A stretch of DNA of 64,000 nt, taken from assembly GCA_001054945.1 (NCBI GenBank), contig JVKJ01000001.1, forward strand, positions 372,001-436,000. Reading direction: 5' to 3'. The notes beneath the pieces are model-generated. The model was not told the DNA's origin. It ran no database searches and saw only the letters and a list, made by a program, of their open reading frames with translations. Of the stretch, positions 35,072-43,981 are shown in pieces (within the stretch, counting starts at the first letter, position 1; the number at the start of each line of letters is the position of its first letter). The translations under genes were made by a program, and so were the position numbers. The DNA is from Corynebacterium falsenii (GTDB lineage: Bacteria > Actinomycetota > Actinomycetes > Mycobacteriales > Mycobacteriaceae).

Positions 35072-37699
35072 ATGACAAAGGCGGAATCCACCAAGACCCT
35101 GCTGCTCCTCGACGGTCACTCGCTGGCCTTTCGAGCTTTTTATGCGCTCCCAGCTGCCAATTTCTCCACCACGGGTGGCCAGCACACCAATGCGGTCTAT
35201 GGATTCCTCGGCATGTTCCTCGGGCTTATGGAGAATGAAAAGCCCACCCACGTCGCCGCGGCCTTTGACCTCTCCGGTCCAACATTCCGAGAAGAATCCT
35301 TCCCGGAGTACAAAGCGCAGCGACCTGAATTCCCCAAGGAGTTCAAGGGGCAGATTGAATACATCCGGAAAGCGCTGGAGACGCTGGGCATAACCACGTT
35401 GGATCGTGAGGCTCACGAGGCCGACGACATCATCGCGTCGCTGGCCACACAGGCATCCGAAGCTGGAATGCGCACGTTGATCTGCACCGGCGACCGCGAC
35501 TCTTTGCAGCTCGTCACCGACGATACGACTGTGCTGTATACCCTCAAGGGCGTCTCCAACCTCCACCGCTTCACCCCGGCAGCCGTGGAGGAAAAGTACG
35601 GCGTGACCCCCACCCAATACCCGGACCTGGCCGCCCTCCGCGGCGATACCAGCGACAACATGCCCGGCATTCCCGGGGTGGGCCCAAAGACCTCCCAGAG
35701 GTGGATCAACAAGTACGGGAGCTTGCAGGGTGTCATCGACAATATGGATGACATCGGGGGCAAGGTCGGGCAGAGCTTGCGTGATCACATCGACCGCGCG
35801 AAGCTGAACCGAGAAATCACCGAAATGGTTCGCGACCTCGACATGGTCGATAACATCGACGACCTCCGTCCCACGGAAGTCAATGCGGCCGAGGCTCTCT
35901 CCTTGTTCGAGGAGCTGCAGTTCGGCGGAACCCTCCGCAATCGCGCCTTCCGCACTCTGGGCGTGGAGTTCGAGGACACGACAGCCCTGCCCATCGTCAA
36001 AGATGAGCTCGAACCGGGCAAGCTCGCTGAGTGGCTTGCGAAAAACGCTGACTACAAGCCCAAGAAGGGGACCGTCCCCACCGCCCTCTCAGTAGACGTC
36101 GACGGAGAGCAGCTCGCGTTGCTCAGCCGAGAAAACCATGGGGTTGTTCTCGACCTCGCGGACCTCAGCCCAAAGGATGAGGAGACCCTGCAAGAGTGGA
36201 TCGGTGATCCGGGGGCGCCGAAGTGGTTTCATGACGCCAAATTGTCCATGCACCAGCTTCACGCCCAGGGCTTGAAGCTGGACGGGGTGGAACAAGATAC
36301 CTCGCTGTCTTCCTATCTGCTGCGCCCGGAGCTGCGCACATGGGGGTTGAATGACGTGCTTCAGCGGCACGCAGGACGAGACCTTCCTGCCACGGCGAGC
36401 CCTCTCGAGCGGGCTCAGGCGGTCAGCGAGATCGTGGCCAACGTAGCCGAGGAACTGAATAGCCCCGAGATGGCTGAACTCTACTTTGACCTCGAGCTAC
36501 CGCTCACCATGATCCTCGGCCGCATGGAACTTGCGGGCATCGCAGTGGACGAGGCAGCCCTGCGGGAGTTGTCAGAGGACTATGGGGCCAAGATTGCCGA
36601 AGAGGTCAGTGCCGCTCGACGGATCGCGGGGGATGACAAGTTGAATCTATCGAGCCCGAAGCAACTCCAAAAGGTGTTGTTCGAGGATTTCGACTTGCCG
36701 AAGACCAAGAAAACTAAAACCGGGTATTCCACAGCTGTCGGTGAGCTCGAGAAACTGGCAGCCCAGACCGATCACGAGTTTCTCGCTCACCTGATGGCTC
36801 ACCGTGAGTATCAGAAGATGAAAACGACGATTGACGGGTTAATCGAGGCGGTGAAAGACACCGGTCGAATCCACACAACCTTCAATCAGCGTGGCGCGGC
36901 AACCGGGCGGCTGTCCTCCTCGGATCCCAATCTGCAAAACATTCCTGTGCGCACGGAGGCGGGCCGGAAGATCAGGGCAGCCTTCCACGTCGGCGAGGGG
37001 TACGAGACCCTGCTCACCGCGGACTATTCGCAGATTGAGATGCGCGTGATGGCCCACCTGTCCCAGGACAAGGGCCTAATTGAGGCCTATAGCAAGGGCG
37101 AAGATCTCCATAACTATGTGGGATCCAAGGTCTTCAATGTCCCAGTCGATGAGGTCACTCCGGAGTTACGCCGAAAAGTGAAGGCACTGAGCTACGGATT
37201 GGTCTATGGGCTATCCGCCTTCGGACTATCCCAACAATTGGCAATCAGCGCGGGCGAAGCGAAGAAAATTATGCAGAGCTACTTCGAGCGCTTCGGTGGC
37301 GTCAAAAATTACCTCGACCAGGTCGTGGAAGACGCCCGGGACAGCGGATACACGGCGACCCTCTACGGGCGTCGTCGCTACCTTCCGGAGCTGAAGGGGT
37401 CGAATAGAGTCGCGCGGGAGAACGCGGAGCGTGCTGCGCTGAACGCGCCGATTCAGGGCACAGCGGCGGACATCATCAAACTGGCAATGCTGCGAGTGGA
37501 CCGGGCGCTGTCCCGCGAGGGGATGCGCTCGAGGGTGCTCCTCCAGGTCCACGACGAGCTCGTCGTGGAAGTGGCCCCCGGAGAACTGGAGCGGGCGACC
37601 GCGCTGTTGGAGCGAGAAATGGACAACGCCGCCACCTTGCGGGTGCCGCTGGATGTGTCGGCGGGTAGTGGCGAGAATTGGGATGCGGCCGCGCACTAG
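35072..37699 (+). CDS. polA: DNA polymerase I
   Basis: 875 residues from ATG 35072. 5'-3' exonuclease domain (residues ~1-300): LLLDGHSLAFRAFYALP, EADDIIASLA, ICTGDRDSLQLV, LRGDTSDNMPGIPGVGPKTS. The middle domain has lost the proofreading acidic residues (LSVDVDGEQLALLS where Pol I Exo I has DTET), as in mycobacterial Pol I. Polymerase: motif A TADYSQIEMRVMAHLS, motif B RRKVKALSYGLVYGLS, motif C LQVHDELVVEV. It works in Okazaki-fragment processing and repair, alongside uvrB and uvrA in this window. Confidence 0.97.
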   Translation: MTKAESTKTLLLLDGHSLAFRAFYALPAANFSTTGGQHTNAVYGFLGMFLGLMENEKPTHVAAAFDLSGPTFREESFPEYKAQRPEFPKEFKGQIEYIRKALETLGITTLDREAHEADDIIASLATQASEAGMRTLICTGDRDSLQLVTDDTTVLYTLKGVSNLHRFTPAAVEEKYGVTPTQYPDLAALRGDTSDNMPGIPGVGPKTSQRWINKYGSLQGVIDNMDDIGGKVGQSLRDHIDRAKLNREITEMVRDLDMVDNIDDLRPTEVNAAEALSLFEELQFGGTLRNRAFRTLGVEFEDTTALPIVKDELEPGKLAEWLAKNADYKPKKGTVPTALSVDVDGEQLALLSRENHGVVLDLADLSPKDEETLQEWIGDPGAPKWFHDAKLSMHQLHAQGLKLDGVEQDTSLSSYLLRPELRTWGLNDVLQRHAGRDLPATASPLERAQAVSEIVANVAEELNSPEMAELYFDLELPLTMILGRMELAGIAVDEAALRELSEDYGAKIAEEVSAARRIAGDDKLNLSSPKQLQKVLFEDFDLPKTKKTKTGYSTAVGELEKLAAQTDHEFLAHLMAHREYQKMKTTIDGLIEAVKDTGRIHTTFNQRGAATGRLSSSDPNLQNIPVRTEAGRKIRAAFHVGEGYETLLTADYSQIEMRVMAHLSQDKGLIEAYSKGEDLHNYVGSKVFNVPVDEVTPELRRKVKALSYGLVYGLSAFGLSQQLAISAGEAKKIMQSYFERFGGVKNYLDQVVEDARDSGYTATLYGRRRYLPELKGSNRVARENAERAALNAPIQGTAADIIKLAMLRVDRALSREGMRSRVLLQVHDELVVEVAPGELERATALLEREMDNAATLRVPLDVSAGSGENWDAAAH

Positions 37700-37975
37700 T
37701 CGCGCACTTGTTGGGGCTGAATAGAACCCTAAAGCAGGGGTTGAAATACCTGTTTGCATGCTTTTTTGCGCTGGTGTAGCGTATACGGCGTTGTGCAACT
37801 CATTTTGTGGGTTGCAACGGTACATCGCGAGGGGAACGCGAAATCACGGTGACGAACTGTGCTGGTTACGTTCTGTGCTCGGTGCCTCTTCCTGTCAAGA
37901 GACCTGCAGATACCTCCGGTGTGCACACGTAACTGTCCATTTCGATTTTCTATCCGTTTCGGAGATCCCTTCCAT
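37700..37975 (+). promoter_or_regulatory. polA-rpsA intergenic region with rpsA promoter and leader
   Basis: TTGCAT (37754-37759), 17-bp spacer, TAGCGT (37777-37782) is the best promoter pair. Downstream, GTTGTGCAAC (37790-37799) and GTTGCAAC (37811-37818) can pair, giving a stem-loop near the 5' end of a leader of about 185 nt. A long rpsA leader would suit the known autoregulation of S1 in other bacteria; that is inference. No gene is seen in the gap. Confidence 0.4.
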
Positions 37976-39442
37976 ATGCCAACCAACAACGTCCCTCAGG
38001 TTGCCGTAAATGACATCGGTTCCGCTGAGGATTTCCTCGCCGCCATCGACTCCACCATCAAGTACTTCAACGATGGTGACATTGTCGAAGGTACCGTCGT
38101 CAAGGTCGACCACGACGAAGTCCTGCTGGACATCGGATACAAGACCGAAGGTGTTATTCCTTCCCGCGAACTGTCGATCAAGCACGACGTAGACCCAGGT
38201 GAGGTTGTTGAGGTCGGCGACGAGATCGACGCACTTGTCCTGACCAAGGAGGACAAGGAAGGCCGCCTGATCCTCTCCAAGAAGCGCGCACAGTACGAGC
38301 GTGCTTGGGGTGCCATCGAGGAGCTCAAGGAGAAGGACGAGCCAGTTACCGGTACCGTCATCGAGGTCGTCAAGGGCGGCCTGATCCTGGACATCGGTCT
38401 CCGTGGCTTCCTGCCCGCATCCCTCGTGGAGATGCGCCGAGTTCGCGATCTGCAGCCTTACATCGGCCAGGAGATCGAGGCCAAGATCATCGAGCTGGAC
38501 AAGCACCGCAACAACGTGGTGCTTTCCCGCCGCGCATGGCTCGAGCAGACGCAGTCCGAGGTTCGCTCCGAGTTCCTGCACCAGCTGCAGAAGGGCCAGG
38601 TCCGCAAGGGCGTTGTGTCCTCCATCGTCAACTTCGGCGCCTTCGTCGATCTCGGCGGTGTCGACGGCCTGGTTCACGTCTCCGAGCTGTCTTGGAAGCA
38701 CATCGATCACCCATCCGAGGTTGTCACCGTCGGTGACGAGGTCACCGTCGAGGTGCTGGACGTCGATCTGGACCGCGAGCGCGTCTCCCTGTCCCTGAAG
38801 GCTACCCAGGAAGATCCGTGGCGCGTCTTCGCCCGCACCCACGCCATCGGCCAGATCGTGCCGGGCAAGGTCACCAAGCTGGTTCCATTCGGCGCCTTCG
38901 TGCGCGTCGAAGAGGGCATCGAGGGCCTGGTGCACATCTCCGAGCTGGCCGAGCGCCACGTGGAGGTACCGGACCAGGTTGTCACCGTCGGCCAGGATGC
39001 CATGGTCAAGGTCATCGACATCGACCTCGAGCGTCGTCGCATCTCCCTGTCCCTGAAGCAGGCGGATGAGGACTACACCGAAGAGTTCGATCCATCCAAG
39101 TACGGCATGGCTGACTCCTACGATGAGCAGGGCAACTACATCTTCCCTGAGGGCTTCGACCCAGAGACCAACGAGTGGCTCGAGGGCTACGACGAGCAGC
39201 GCCAGGAGTGGGAGGCTCGCTACGCAGAGTCCGAGCGTCGCCACGCACTGCACTCCGCTCAGATCGAGCGCAACCGTGCAGCAGCAGCCGAGGCCGCTGC
39301 CAACGGTGAAGGTGGCTACTCCTCCGAGTCCGAGTCCGCATCTGAGTCTGCAGCCCCAGCAGCTGAGAGCTCCGATGCAGGCACCCTGGCTTCCGACGAG
39401 CAGCTTGCTGCGCTGCGCGAGAAGCTGGCCGGCGGAGAATAA
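37976..39442 (+). CDS. rpsA: 30S ribosomal protein S1
   Basis: 488 residues from ATG 37976, where the reading frame shifts from non-coding to strong optimal-codon use. Four S1 (OB-fold) repeats at about residues 34-103, 122-186, 207-275 and 292-361, the last two being most alike (VVSSIVNFGAFVDLGGVDGL, KVTKLVPFGAFVRVEEGIEG). The tail (365-488) is acidic and Ser/Ala/Glu-rich, with low complexity. It helps mRNA binding on the ribosome; four-repeat S1 is typical of actinobacteria. A strong terminator follows. Confidence 0.97.
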   Translation: MPTNNVPQVAVNDIGSAEDFLAAIDSTIKYFNDGDIVEGTVVKVDHDEVLLDIGYKTEGVIPSRELSIKHDVDPGEVVEVGDEIDALVLTKEDKEGRLILSKKRAQYERAWGAIEELKEKDEPVTGTVIEVVKGGLILDIGLRGFLPASLVEMRRVRDLQPYIGQEIEAKIIELDKHRNNVVLSRRAWLEQTQSEVRSEFLHQLQKGQVRKGVVSSIVNFGAFVDLGGVDGLVHVSELSWKHIDHPSEVVTVGDEVTVEVLDVDLDRERVSLSLKATQEDPWRVFARTHAIGQIVPGKVTKLVPFGAFVRVEEGIEGLVHISELAERHVEVPDQVVTVGQDAMVKVIDIDLERRRISLSLKQADEDYTEEFDPSKYGMADSYDEQGNYIFPEGFDPETNEWLEGYDEQRQEWEARYAESERRHALHSAQIERNRAAAAEAAANGEGGYSSESESASESAAPAAESSDAGTLASDEQLAALREKLAGGE

Positions 39443-39473
39443 TCTCGCTGCGTAATCTTTTACGCTGAGCACT

Positions 39474-39504
39474 AAGCCGCACTCCTGAGGGAGTGCGGCT
39501 TTTT
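39474..39504. terminator. Strong terminator between rpsA and ctlX-like gene
   Basis: AAGCCGCACTCC (39474-39485), loop TGAG, GGAGTGCGGCTT (39490-39501), then TTTG. The 12-bp stem is perfect and is flanked by A-rich and T-rich ends, so it can serve both convergent genes. Confidence 0.85.
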
Positions 39505-39542
39505 GTATGGGGCGCAGGCGTTAGGGCTGGAACACCGGCGAG

Positions 39543-40490
39543 CTAGTCCGCCACGGTGTCCGCCGGCAGCCCCGGACGAGGATCCAAGTGAATACCCGCA
39601 ATCATGCAGCGAATCGACCCGCCCGCATGTTCAATGGGCGCCACATCCAGCGGGAGAATCTCCGCGTACTTCTCAATGGTTGCGATCTGCTCCGCGGTGA
39701 GACTGCGGTATCCGGTCTGCGAAATGACCAGCAGGAGGTCGCCGGTGCTTGTGCTCAATTCGATCGCATTCCCGGCGAAGGCATTCAATTGCTCAGTGCT
39801 GAGCTCGATGATGTCTCGACCGCTGGCTTGCAAACGATGAGCCACCTCCGACCGCCGCTCCGCAGACGTAATCGCGTCCATCCCGACCATGGCGAAATCG
39901 GTCCCCACGCACATCAGAACGTTGGTGTGATACACGGGCACGCCGTTGGGGTCTTCGGCGTCGAAGACCACTGGCTCATAGCTGAAGGCCGTACAAAAAC
40001 GCTCGACCAGTAGCGGGTCACACCGTTTCGAACGCCCGCAGAAGGCGATCCGCGTGATGTCGTCAATCACCATCGCCCCGGTGCCTTCGAGGAAGAGATT
40101 GTCCTGCTCAAGCCCCGAATAGTCAATGATTTCCTGTACCCGGTAGTACTTCTTGAGAAATTCGAGGACATCGTCCCTGCGCTCACCGCGTCTGGACGCC
40201 GCGAACATCGGATAGACGGCTACGCGTCCTCCAGCATGAGTGGAAAACCAATTGTTGGGGAAGATGCTGTCCGGATGCTGACCGGTTTCATCCTCGAACA
40301 CGTGCACCCGCACGCCCTTGTCGCGCAGCGCCTGGATTGCCCGTGTGCTGGCTTCGTATGCCAGGCGGGACACGTCCCCACTGGCTGACTGTTGAAACAT
40401 GTTGTCCATCGCCGTTTCTTCGTTCGGGACGAAGTGGTGGGGGCGGACCATGATGACTGCTTGGGGAGCTTGAGGTGAAACCCTACCCAT
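39543..40490 (-). CDS. ctlX: CtlX-family hydrolase (arginine/citrulline deiminase-like, GME fold)
   Basis: 315 residues from ATG 40490. Seen: VIMVRPHHFVPNEETAMDNMFQ at the N-terminus, FPNNWFSTHAGG with the catalytic-site Asn/Asp region, LEGTGAMVIDD, YHTNVLMCVGTDFAMV with the catalytic His, and HAGGSIRCMIAG with the nucleophile Cys. This is the layout of the citrulline utilisation hydrolase CtlX, related to dimethylarginine dimethylaminohydrolase. It may hydrolyse citrulline or a related guanidino/ureido compound. A permease lies 46 bp upstream on the same strand. Confidence 0.82.
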   Translation of the reverse strand: MGRVSPQAPQAVIMVRPHHFVPNEETAMDNMFQQSASGDVSRLAYEASTRAIQALRDKGVRVHVFEDETGQHPDSIFPNNWFSTHAGGRVAVYPMFAASRRGERRDDVLEFLKKYYRVQEIIDYSGLEQDNLFLEGTGAMVIDDITRIAFCGRSKRCDPLLVERFCTAFSYEPVVFDAEDPNGVPVYHTNVLMCVGTDFAMVGMDAITSAERRSEVAHRLQASGRDIIELSTEQLNAFAGNAIELSTSTGDLLLVISQTGYRSLTAEQIATIEKYAEILPLDVAPIEHAGGSIRCMIAGIHLDPRPGLPADTVAD

Positions 40491-40536
40491 GAGTTCAATC
40501 CCTTCAGGATGTGCTATTAAGCGCCTAGACGGCAAC

Positions 40537-41916
40537 TTAGTGGACGAGGTTGTAGACGGTGACTCCCATGATGAGGAGCCCAACGAGGAAAATGATGACG
40601 GTTTCTGGCCGGCGAGCGTAGCTGCGCAATGACTTCGCACGCTGGAACAGAAGCATCGGCAGAATATAGACGAGGAAGGCGACGAAGAGTCCGCCGACCA
40701 CGGAAATAAGGTCCATGATCGAAGGGTTGAGAATGGCAACCAGCGAGGTCGTGACGAAGACGGCGACATAGATCAGGATGGAGAACTTCCGGCCTTCCAC
40801 CCGCTCGGCCCACTCTGGAGCGAAGAAGCGAACCAAGTATTTCGTGCCCTCTTCCGTGCCCATCATGTGCCCGTAGTACGAGGTAGCGATAGCGATCAAG
40901 GCAATGACCGGGGCCGCAAACGCCATCATTGGGGTGTGAGTGACATTGGCGAAATAGGTGAGGACCGGCACGTTGGCTTCTGCTGCCTTGTCCATTCCAT
41001 CGGCACCCAGGGCCATGGAACATGACCAGACGAAGAACATGGTGAACACCACCAGCATGATGGTGGTCACCAGCTCGACCTTGCTCACCTGCTTCTCATT
41101 TTCGGCACCGTGTGACTTCTCCATGTCCAGCACCAGTTGCGAGACCGCAGCCATGTGGCTGAAGGAAAAGACCAGAACCGGAAGGATCAACAGGAGTGAT
41201 AGCCAGATCGGCGTGTGAGACTGATAGTGGAAGAAGCTCTCCAGGTCCCATTTCGGAATCAGGTACAACGAGATCCCGCCGAGGGCGATGATCAGCGGGT
41301 ACACCAGAATGCTGGCGATGCGCAGCACCACGCGGCGTCCCAAAACAAATACGGCGGTCAGGGCACCCACGCACAGCGGTGCGAGCACCCACCGATTCAA
41401 CTGCGGACCGTGCAGCTGATTGACGATGAAGCTATCCACGGTGTTCGTAATCGACACGCCGTAGATCAACACCGTCGGGTAGATGGAGAGCCAGTACATG
41501 ACTGCGGTGGCGAGTCCTCGCTTTCGGCCCGTCAGCTCATAGACGATCTCCAGGACGTCAAGGCCGCGAGTGGGAGAGGCGGAGACAATGCGCGAGTAGG
41601 TCCGGTGGGAGAAGAACACCAGCGGTCCGATGAAAACTGTCGCGATGAGCAGGGGCCAGAACCCAAAAGATCCGGCGTTGATGGGGAGGAAGAGGATGCC
41701 CGCTCCCACCGCTGTTCCAAAAAGTGTGAGAGCCCATGTGAAGAGGCTCTGAGAGGATTGCCTGCCCTCAGGCTCCAACGGCTCCTGGGATTCCGCGACT
41801 TTCTGCAGCGGATCGTGCTCTGAGAGGTCGAGGTGCGAGTAGTCCTCATGGGTGGAGGCGGGGACGGCGCGGCCCATGGGGTCGCCACCGGCCGAGATCG
41901 TAGGTTCTGGTGACAT
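40537..41916 (-). CDS. HAAAP-family amino acid permease (SdaC-like)
   Basis: 459 residues. A ~55-residue charged N-terminal tail, then about eleven hydrophobic segments beginning LFTWALTLFGTAVGAGILFLPINAG, the unwound helix-1 motif of the hydroxy/aromatic amino acid permease family. Further: GISLYLIPKWDLESFF, VFSFSHMAAVSQLVLDMEK, AIATSYYGHMMGTEEGTKYL. The closest known type is the serine/threonine transporter SdaC. Linkage to ctlX suggests it imports the substrate of that enzyme; not shown by sequence. Confidence 0.85.
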   Translation of the reverse strand: MSPEPTISAGGDPMGRAVPASTHEDYSHLDLSEHDPLQKVAESQEPLEPEGRQSSQSLFTWALTLFGTAVGAGILFLPINAGSFGFWPLLIATVFIGPLVFFSHRTYSRIVSASPTRGLDVLEIVYELTGRKRGLATAVMYWLSIYPTVLIYGVSITNTVDSFIVNQLHGPQLNRWVLAPLCVGALTAVFVLGRRVVLRIASILVYPLIIALGGISLYLIPKWDLESFFHYQSHTPIWLSLLLILPVLVFSFSHMAAVSQLVLDMEKSHGAENEKQVSKVELVTTIMLVVFTMFFVWSCSMALGADGMDKAAEANVPVLTYFANVTHTPMMAFAAPVIALIAIATSYYGHMMGTEEGTKYLVRFFAPEWAERVEGRKFSILIYVAVFVTTSLVAILNPSIMDLISVVGGLFVAFLVYILPMLLFQRAKSLRSYARRPETVIIFLVGLLIMGVTVYNLVH

Positions 41917-42068
41917 GGTTCGTCATTTCTGTCGATTCGAGTTCCTCGATCACGGTACGTTGACAACGTCATCCAGGTCACCGGTTTTGTATATTTCTTT
42001 GAGATTTTATGCACGCGCACCCCGATCGGGGAGGGGACGGGGCACGGGACATCCCGGGGAGGGAGATT

Positions 42069-43700
42069 TTAGACGCCAAAAACGGCGCGGATGATGACCA
42101 CCGACAGCGCGCCGATGGACGCGGCGACGGGGACGGTAATCACCCACGCCAGGGCGATCGGGCGCATCATGGACCAGTTGGCATTGCGGTTGACCAGGCC
42201 CACGCCGAGGATGGCGCCGATGAGGATATGGGTCGAAGAGACGGGGAGGCCGAGCACCGAGGCTCCGAGGACCACGCCGGCGGCGGCCATTTCTGCGGCA
42301 AAACCTGTGGCTGGATGCATCTTCGTCAGTCCGCTGCCTACGGTGGTGATGACATTGCGGCCGATGAACCACAGGCCAGCGACGAGGGCGATGCCTGCCG
42401 CGACCATCAATGCGCTCGGCACGGCTGCCTCGCTGCGGATCTGGCTGGACTTGAGGACGTCCAGGATGGCAGCGAAAGGCCCCACTGCGTTGGCAATGTC
42501 ATTGGAACCGTGGGAGAACGCGAAGGCCGATGCAGTGAATACCTGCATCCAGGAAAAGAGGATGAAGGTCGCACGGTCTAGGTCCCGGTGGCGCATGGTT
42601 TGAGCGAAGATGTAGACGGCCATCCAGATTGCCGCTCCGACCATGAGGATAGTGACGACGTGGGACAGTGCTGAAAGGTGCAATCCGGTGTTCTTCAGGC
42701 CCTTGAACAGCATCATTGCCGTGATAATCATGCCGCCGAACATCGCGAGGACGGGAACCCAGGCAATCAGCGCTTTGTGGGCTTCGACATCTTCCGCGTC
42801 GCTATGGATCTTGTGAAGCTCGCGGTAGTAGTCGGACTCGAGTTCCGAAGGGTCGTAGTTTGCCTCGGAGGTGGTGAGCGCGTCCCGGGCCATAGCCGAG
42901 TTGAATTCCAGCTTTTCCTCTGGGGAGAGGCGCTTGAAGTTCTCTTTATAGCTTGCCCGGTACTCGCGGCGACGTTGTTTCAGTATCTTGAGCTGTTCGC
43001 TGGCTCGCTCGTTGTAGACCAAGATGCTGGATTTGATGAGCTTAAACAGGAGGAACCCAACGATTCCGCCCAACAGTGGGGAGAGGAACCACGACAGTAC
43101 GATGCGTCCAATTTCAGCCCACTGCACCATCGCCCACGGGTCTGAGGTCGCGTGCCCGACGTAGCCAGTGGTGACGGCGGCGCCCACAATGCCACCGACG
43201 ATGGAATGCGTGGTGGAGACCGGCCAGCCCATCTTGGTGGCGACCAGCAACCACAGGGCTGCACCCACTAATGCCGCCATCATGATGTATGCAAAGGACA
43301 TGGGCTGGAGATGGACATCTCCCAGGTCGACAATGCCGGACTTGACCGTGTCGGTGACTTCGCCGCCTGCCAAGATGGCACCGCCCACTTCGAAGACGGC
43401 CGCGACCAACAGCGCCTGCTTCATTGTCAGGGTGCCTGCGCCCACCGACGTGCCGAAGGAATTGGCCACATCATTGCCGCCGATATTGAACGCCATGAAG
43501 CAGCCAAACAAAATGGCTGTGATCATGAAAATTCGTTGGCTGCCAGGCTGGATTTCGCCTTCAGCCCAGGTGATGAAACTGATGATCGTGATGGTCAGTA
43601 GACCGCCGAAAATGAGGTGCCACCAGAGGTTGTTGTTGCCCAGCGGCGAGTGAGTTCCGGAGGTCGCAGTAAGGGCGGCAGAGCTATCCCGGCGCATCAA
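42069..43700 (-). CDS. pit: Low-affinity inorganic phosphate transporter
   Basis: 543 residues. PiT-family signature repeats GANDVANSFG type: FNIGGNDVANSFGTSVGAGTLTMKQAL in the N-half and FSHGSNDIANAVGPFAAILDVL in the C-half; each half also has the GWPVSTTHSIVGGIVGA / GLPVSSTHILIGAILGVGL motif. About ten membrane segments with a long cytoplasmic loop (residues ~210-300), rich in Arg/Glu. Divalent-metal phosphate:H+ symport is known for the family. Phased repeats upstream suggest phosphate control. Confidence 0.94.
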   Translation of the reverse strand: MMRRDSSAALTATSGTHSPLGNNNLWWHLIFGGLLTITIISFITWAEGEIQPGSQRIFMITAILFGCFMAFNIGGNDVANSFGTSVGAGTLTMKQALLVAAVFEVGGAILAGGEVTDTVKSGIVDLGDVHLQPMSFAYIMMAALVGAALWLLVATKMGWPVSTTHSIVGGIVGAAVTTGYVGHATSDPWAMVQWAEIGRIVLSWFLSPLLGGIVGFLLFKLIKSSILVYNERASEQLKILKQRRREYRASYKENFKRLSPEEKLEFNSAMARDALTTSEANYDPSELESDYYRELHKIHSDAEDVEAHKALIAWVPVLAMFGGMIITAMMLFKGLKNTGLHLSALSHVVTILMVGAAIWMAVYIFAQTMRHRDLDRATFILFSWMQVFTASAFAFSHGSNDIANAVGPFAAILDVLKSSQIRSEAAVPSALMVAAGIALVAGLWFIGRNVITTVGSGLTKMHPATGFAAEMAAAGVVLGASVLGLPVSSTHILIGAILGVGLVNRNANWSMMRPIALAWVITVPVAASIGALSVVIIRAVFGV

Positions 43701-43724
43701 ACCTTCTTTCGCGACGCAGTTGAT

Positions 43725-43790
43725 TCACAGCAAACTGTGAAATTACCAGTTAATATTCCGTTAAACTGCAGTTCAAATACAACTTGCAAT
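43725..43790 (-). promoter_or_regulatory. Phased repeats upstream of pit (Pho-box-like) and an inverted repeat
   Basis: On the plus strand, GTTAA (43750), GTTAA (43761) and GTTCA (43772) recur every 11 bp, the spacing of OmpR/PhoB-family direct repeats (the Streptomyces PHO box unit starts GTTCA). Nearer to the gene, TTCACAG-CAAA-CTGTGAA (43725-43742) is a perfect inverted repeat. Both lie 25-90 bp upstream of the pit ATG. The gap to the terminator at 43886 holds no gene. Confidence 0.5.
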
Positions 43791-43885
43791 GGCTGGCGCT
43801 GGGATCGAAACCTTAATATCAACTGAAGGGTGTATGTGACTCACTTAGGGTATGGCGTGCGCAACTTTGAAGAAGATATGAAAAG

Positions 43886-43918
43886 AACCGTTTTCCTGCG
43901 AGAGTGAGGAAAACGGTT
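43886..43918 (-). terminator. Terminator of the htdX-fabG operon
   Basis: AACCGTTTTCCT (43886-43897) and AGGAAAACGGTT (43907-43918) form a perfect 12-bp stem with a 9-nt loop. Read on the minus strand it is followed by a T-rich run (CTTTTC), 64 bp after the htdX stop. Confidence 0.8.
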
Positions 43919-43981
43919 GTTGTGGGAAGAATCACGAAGAACCACCCTGAGAGTTAGCGCACCAGGGAAGGCCTCGCCACG

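Noticed and set aside
37895..39472. 525-codon open frame antisense to rpsA
   Set aside because: Long antisense frames arise from the strong codon bias of rpsA; the product is low-complexity Leu/Asp/Val with no motif.
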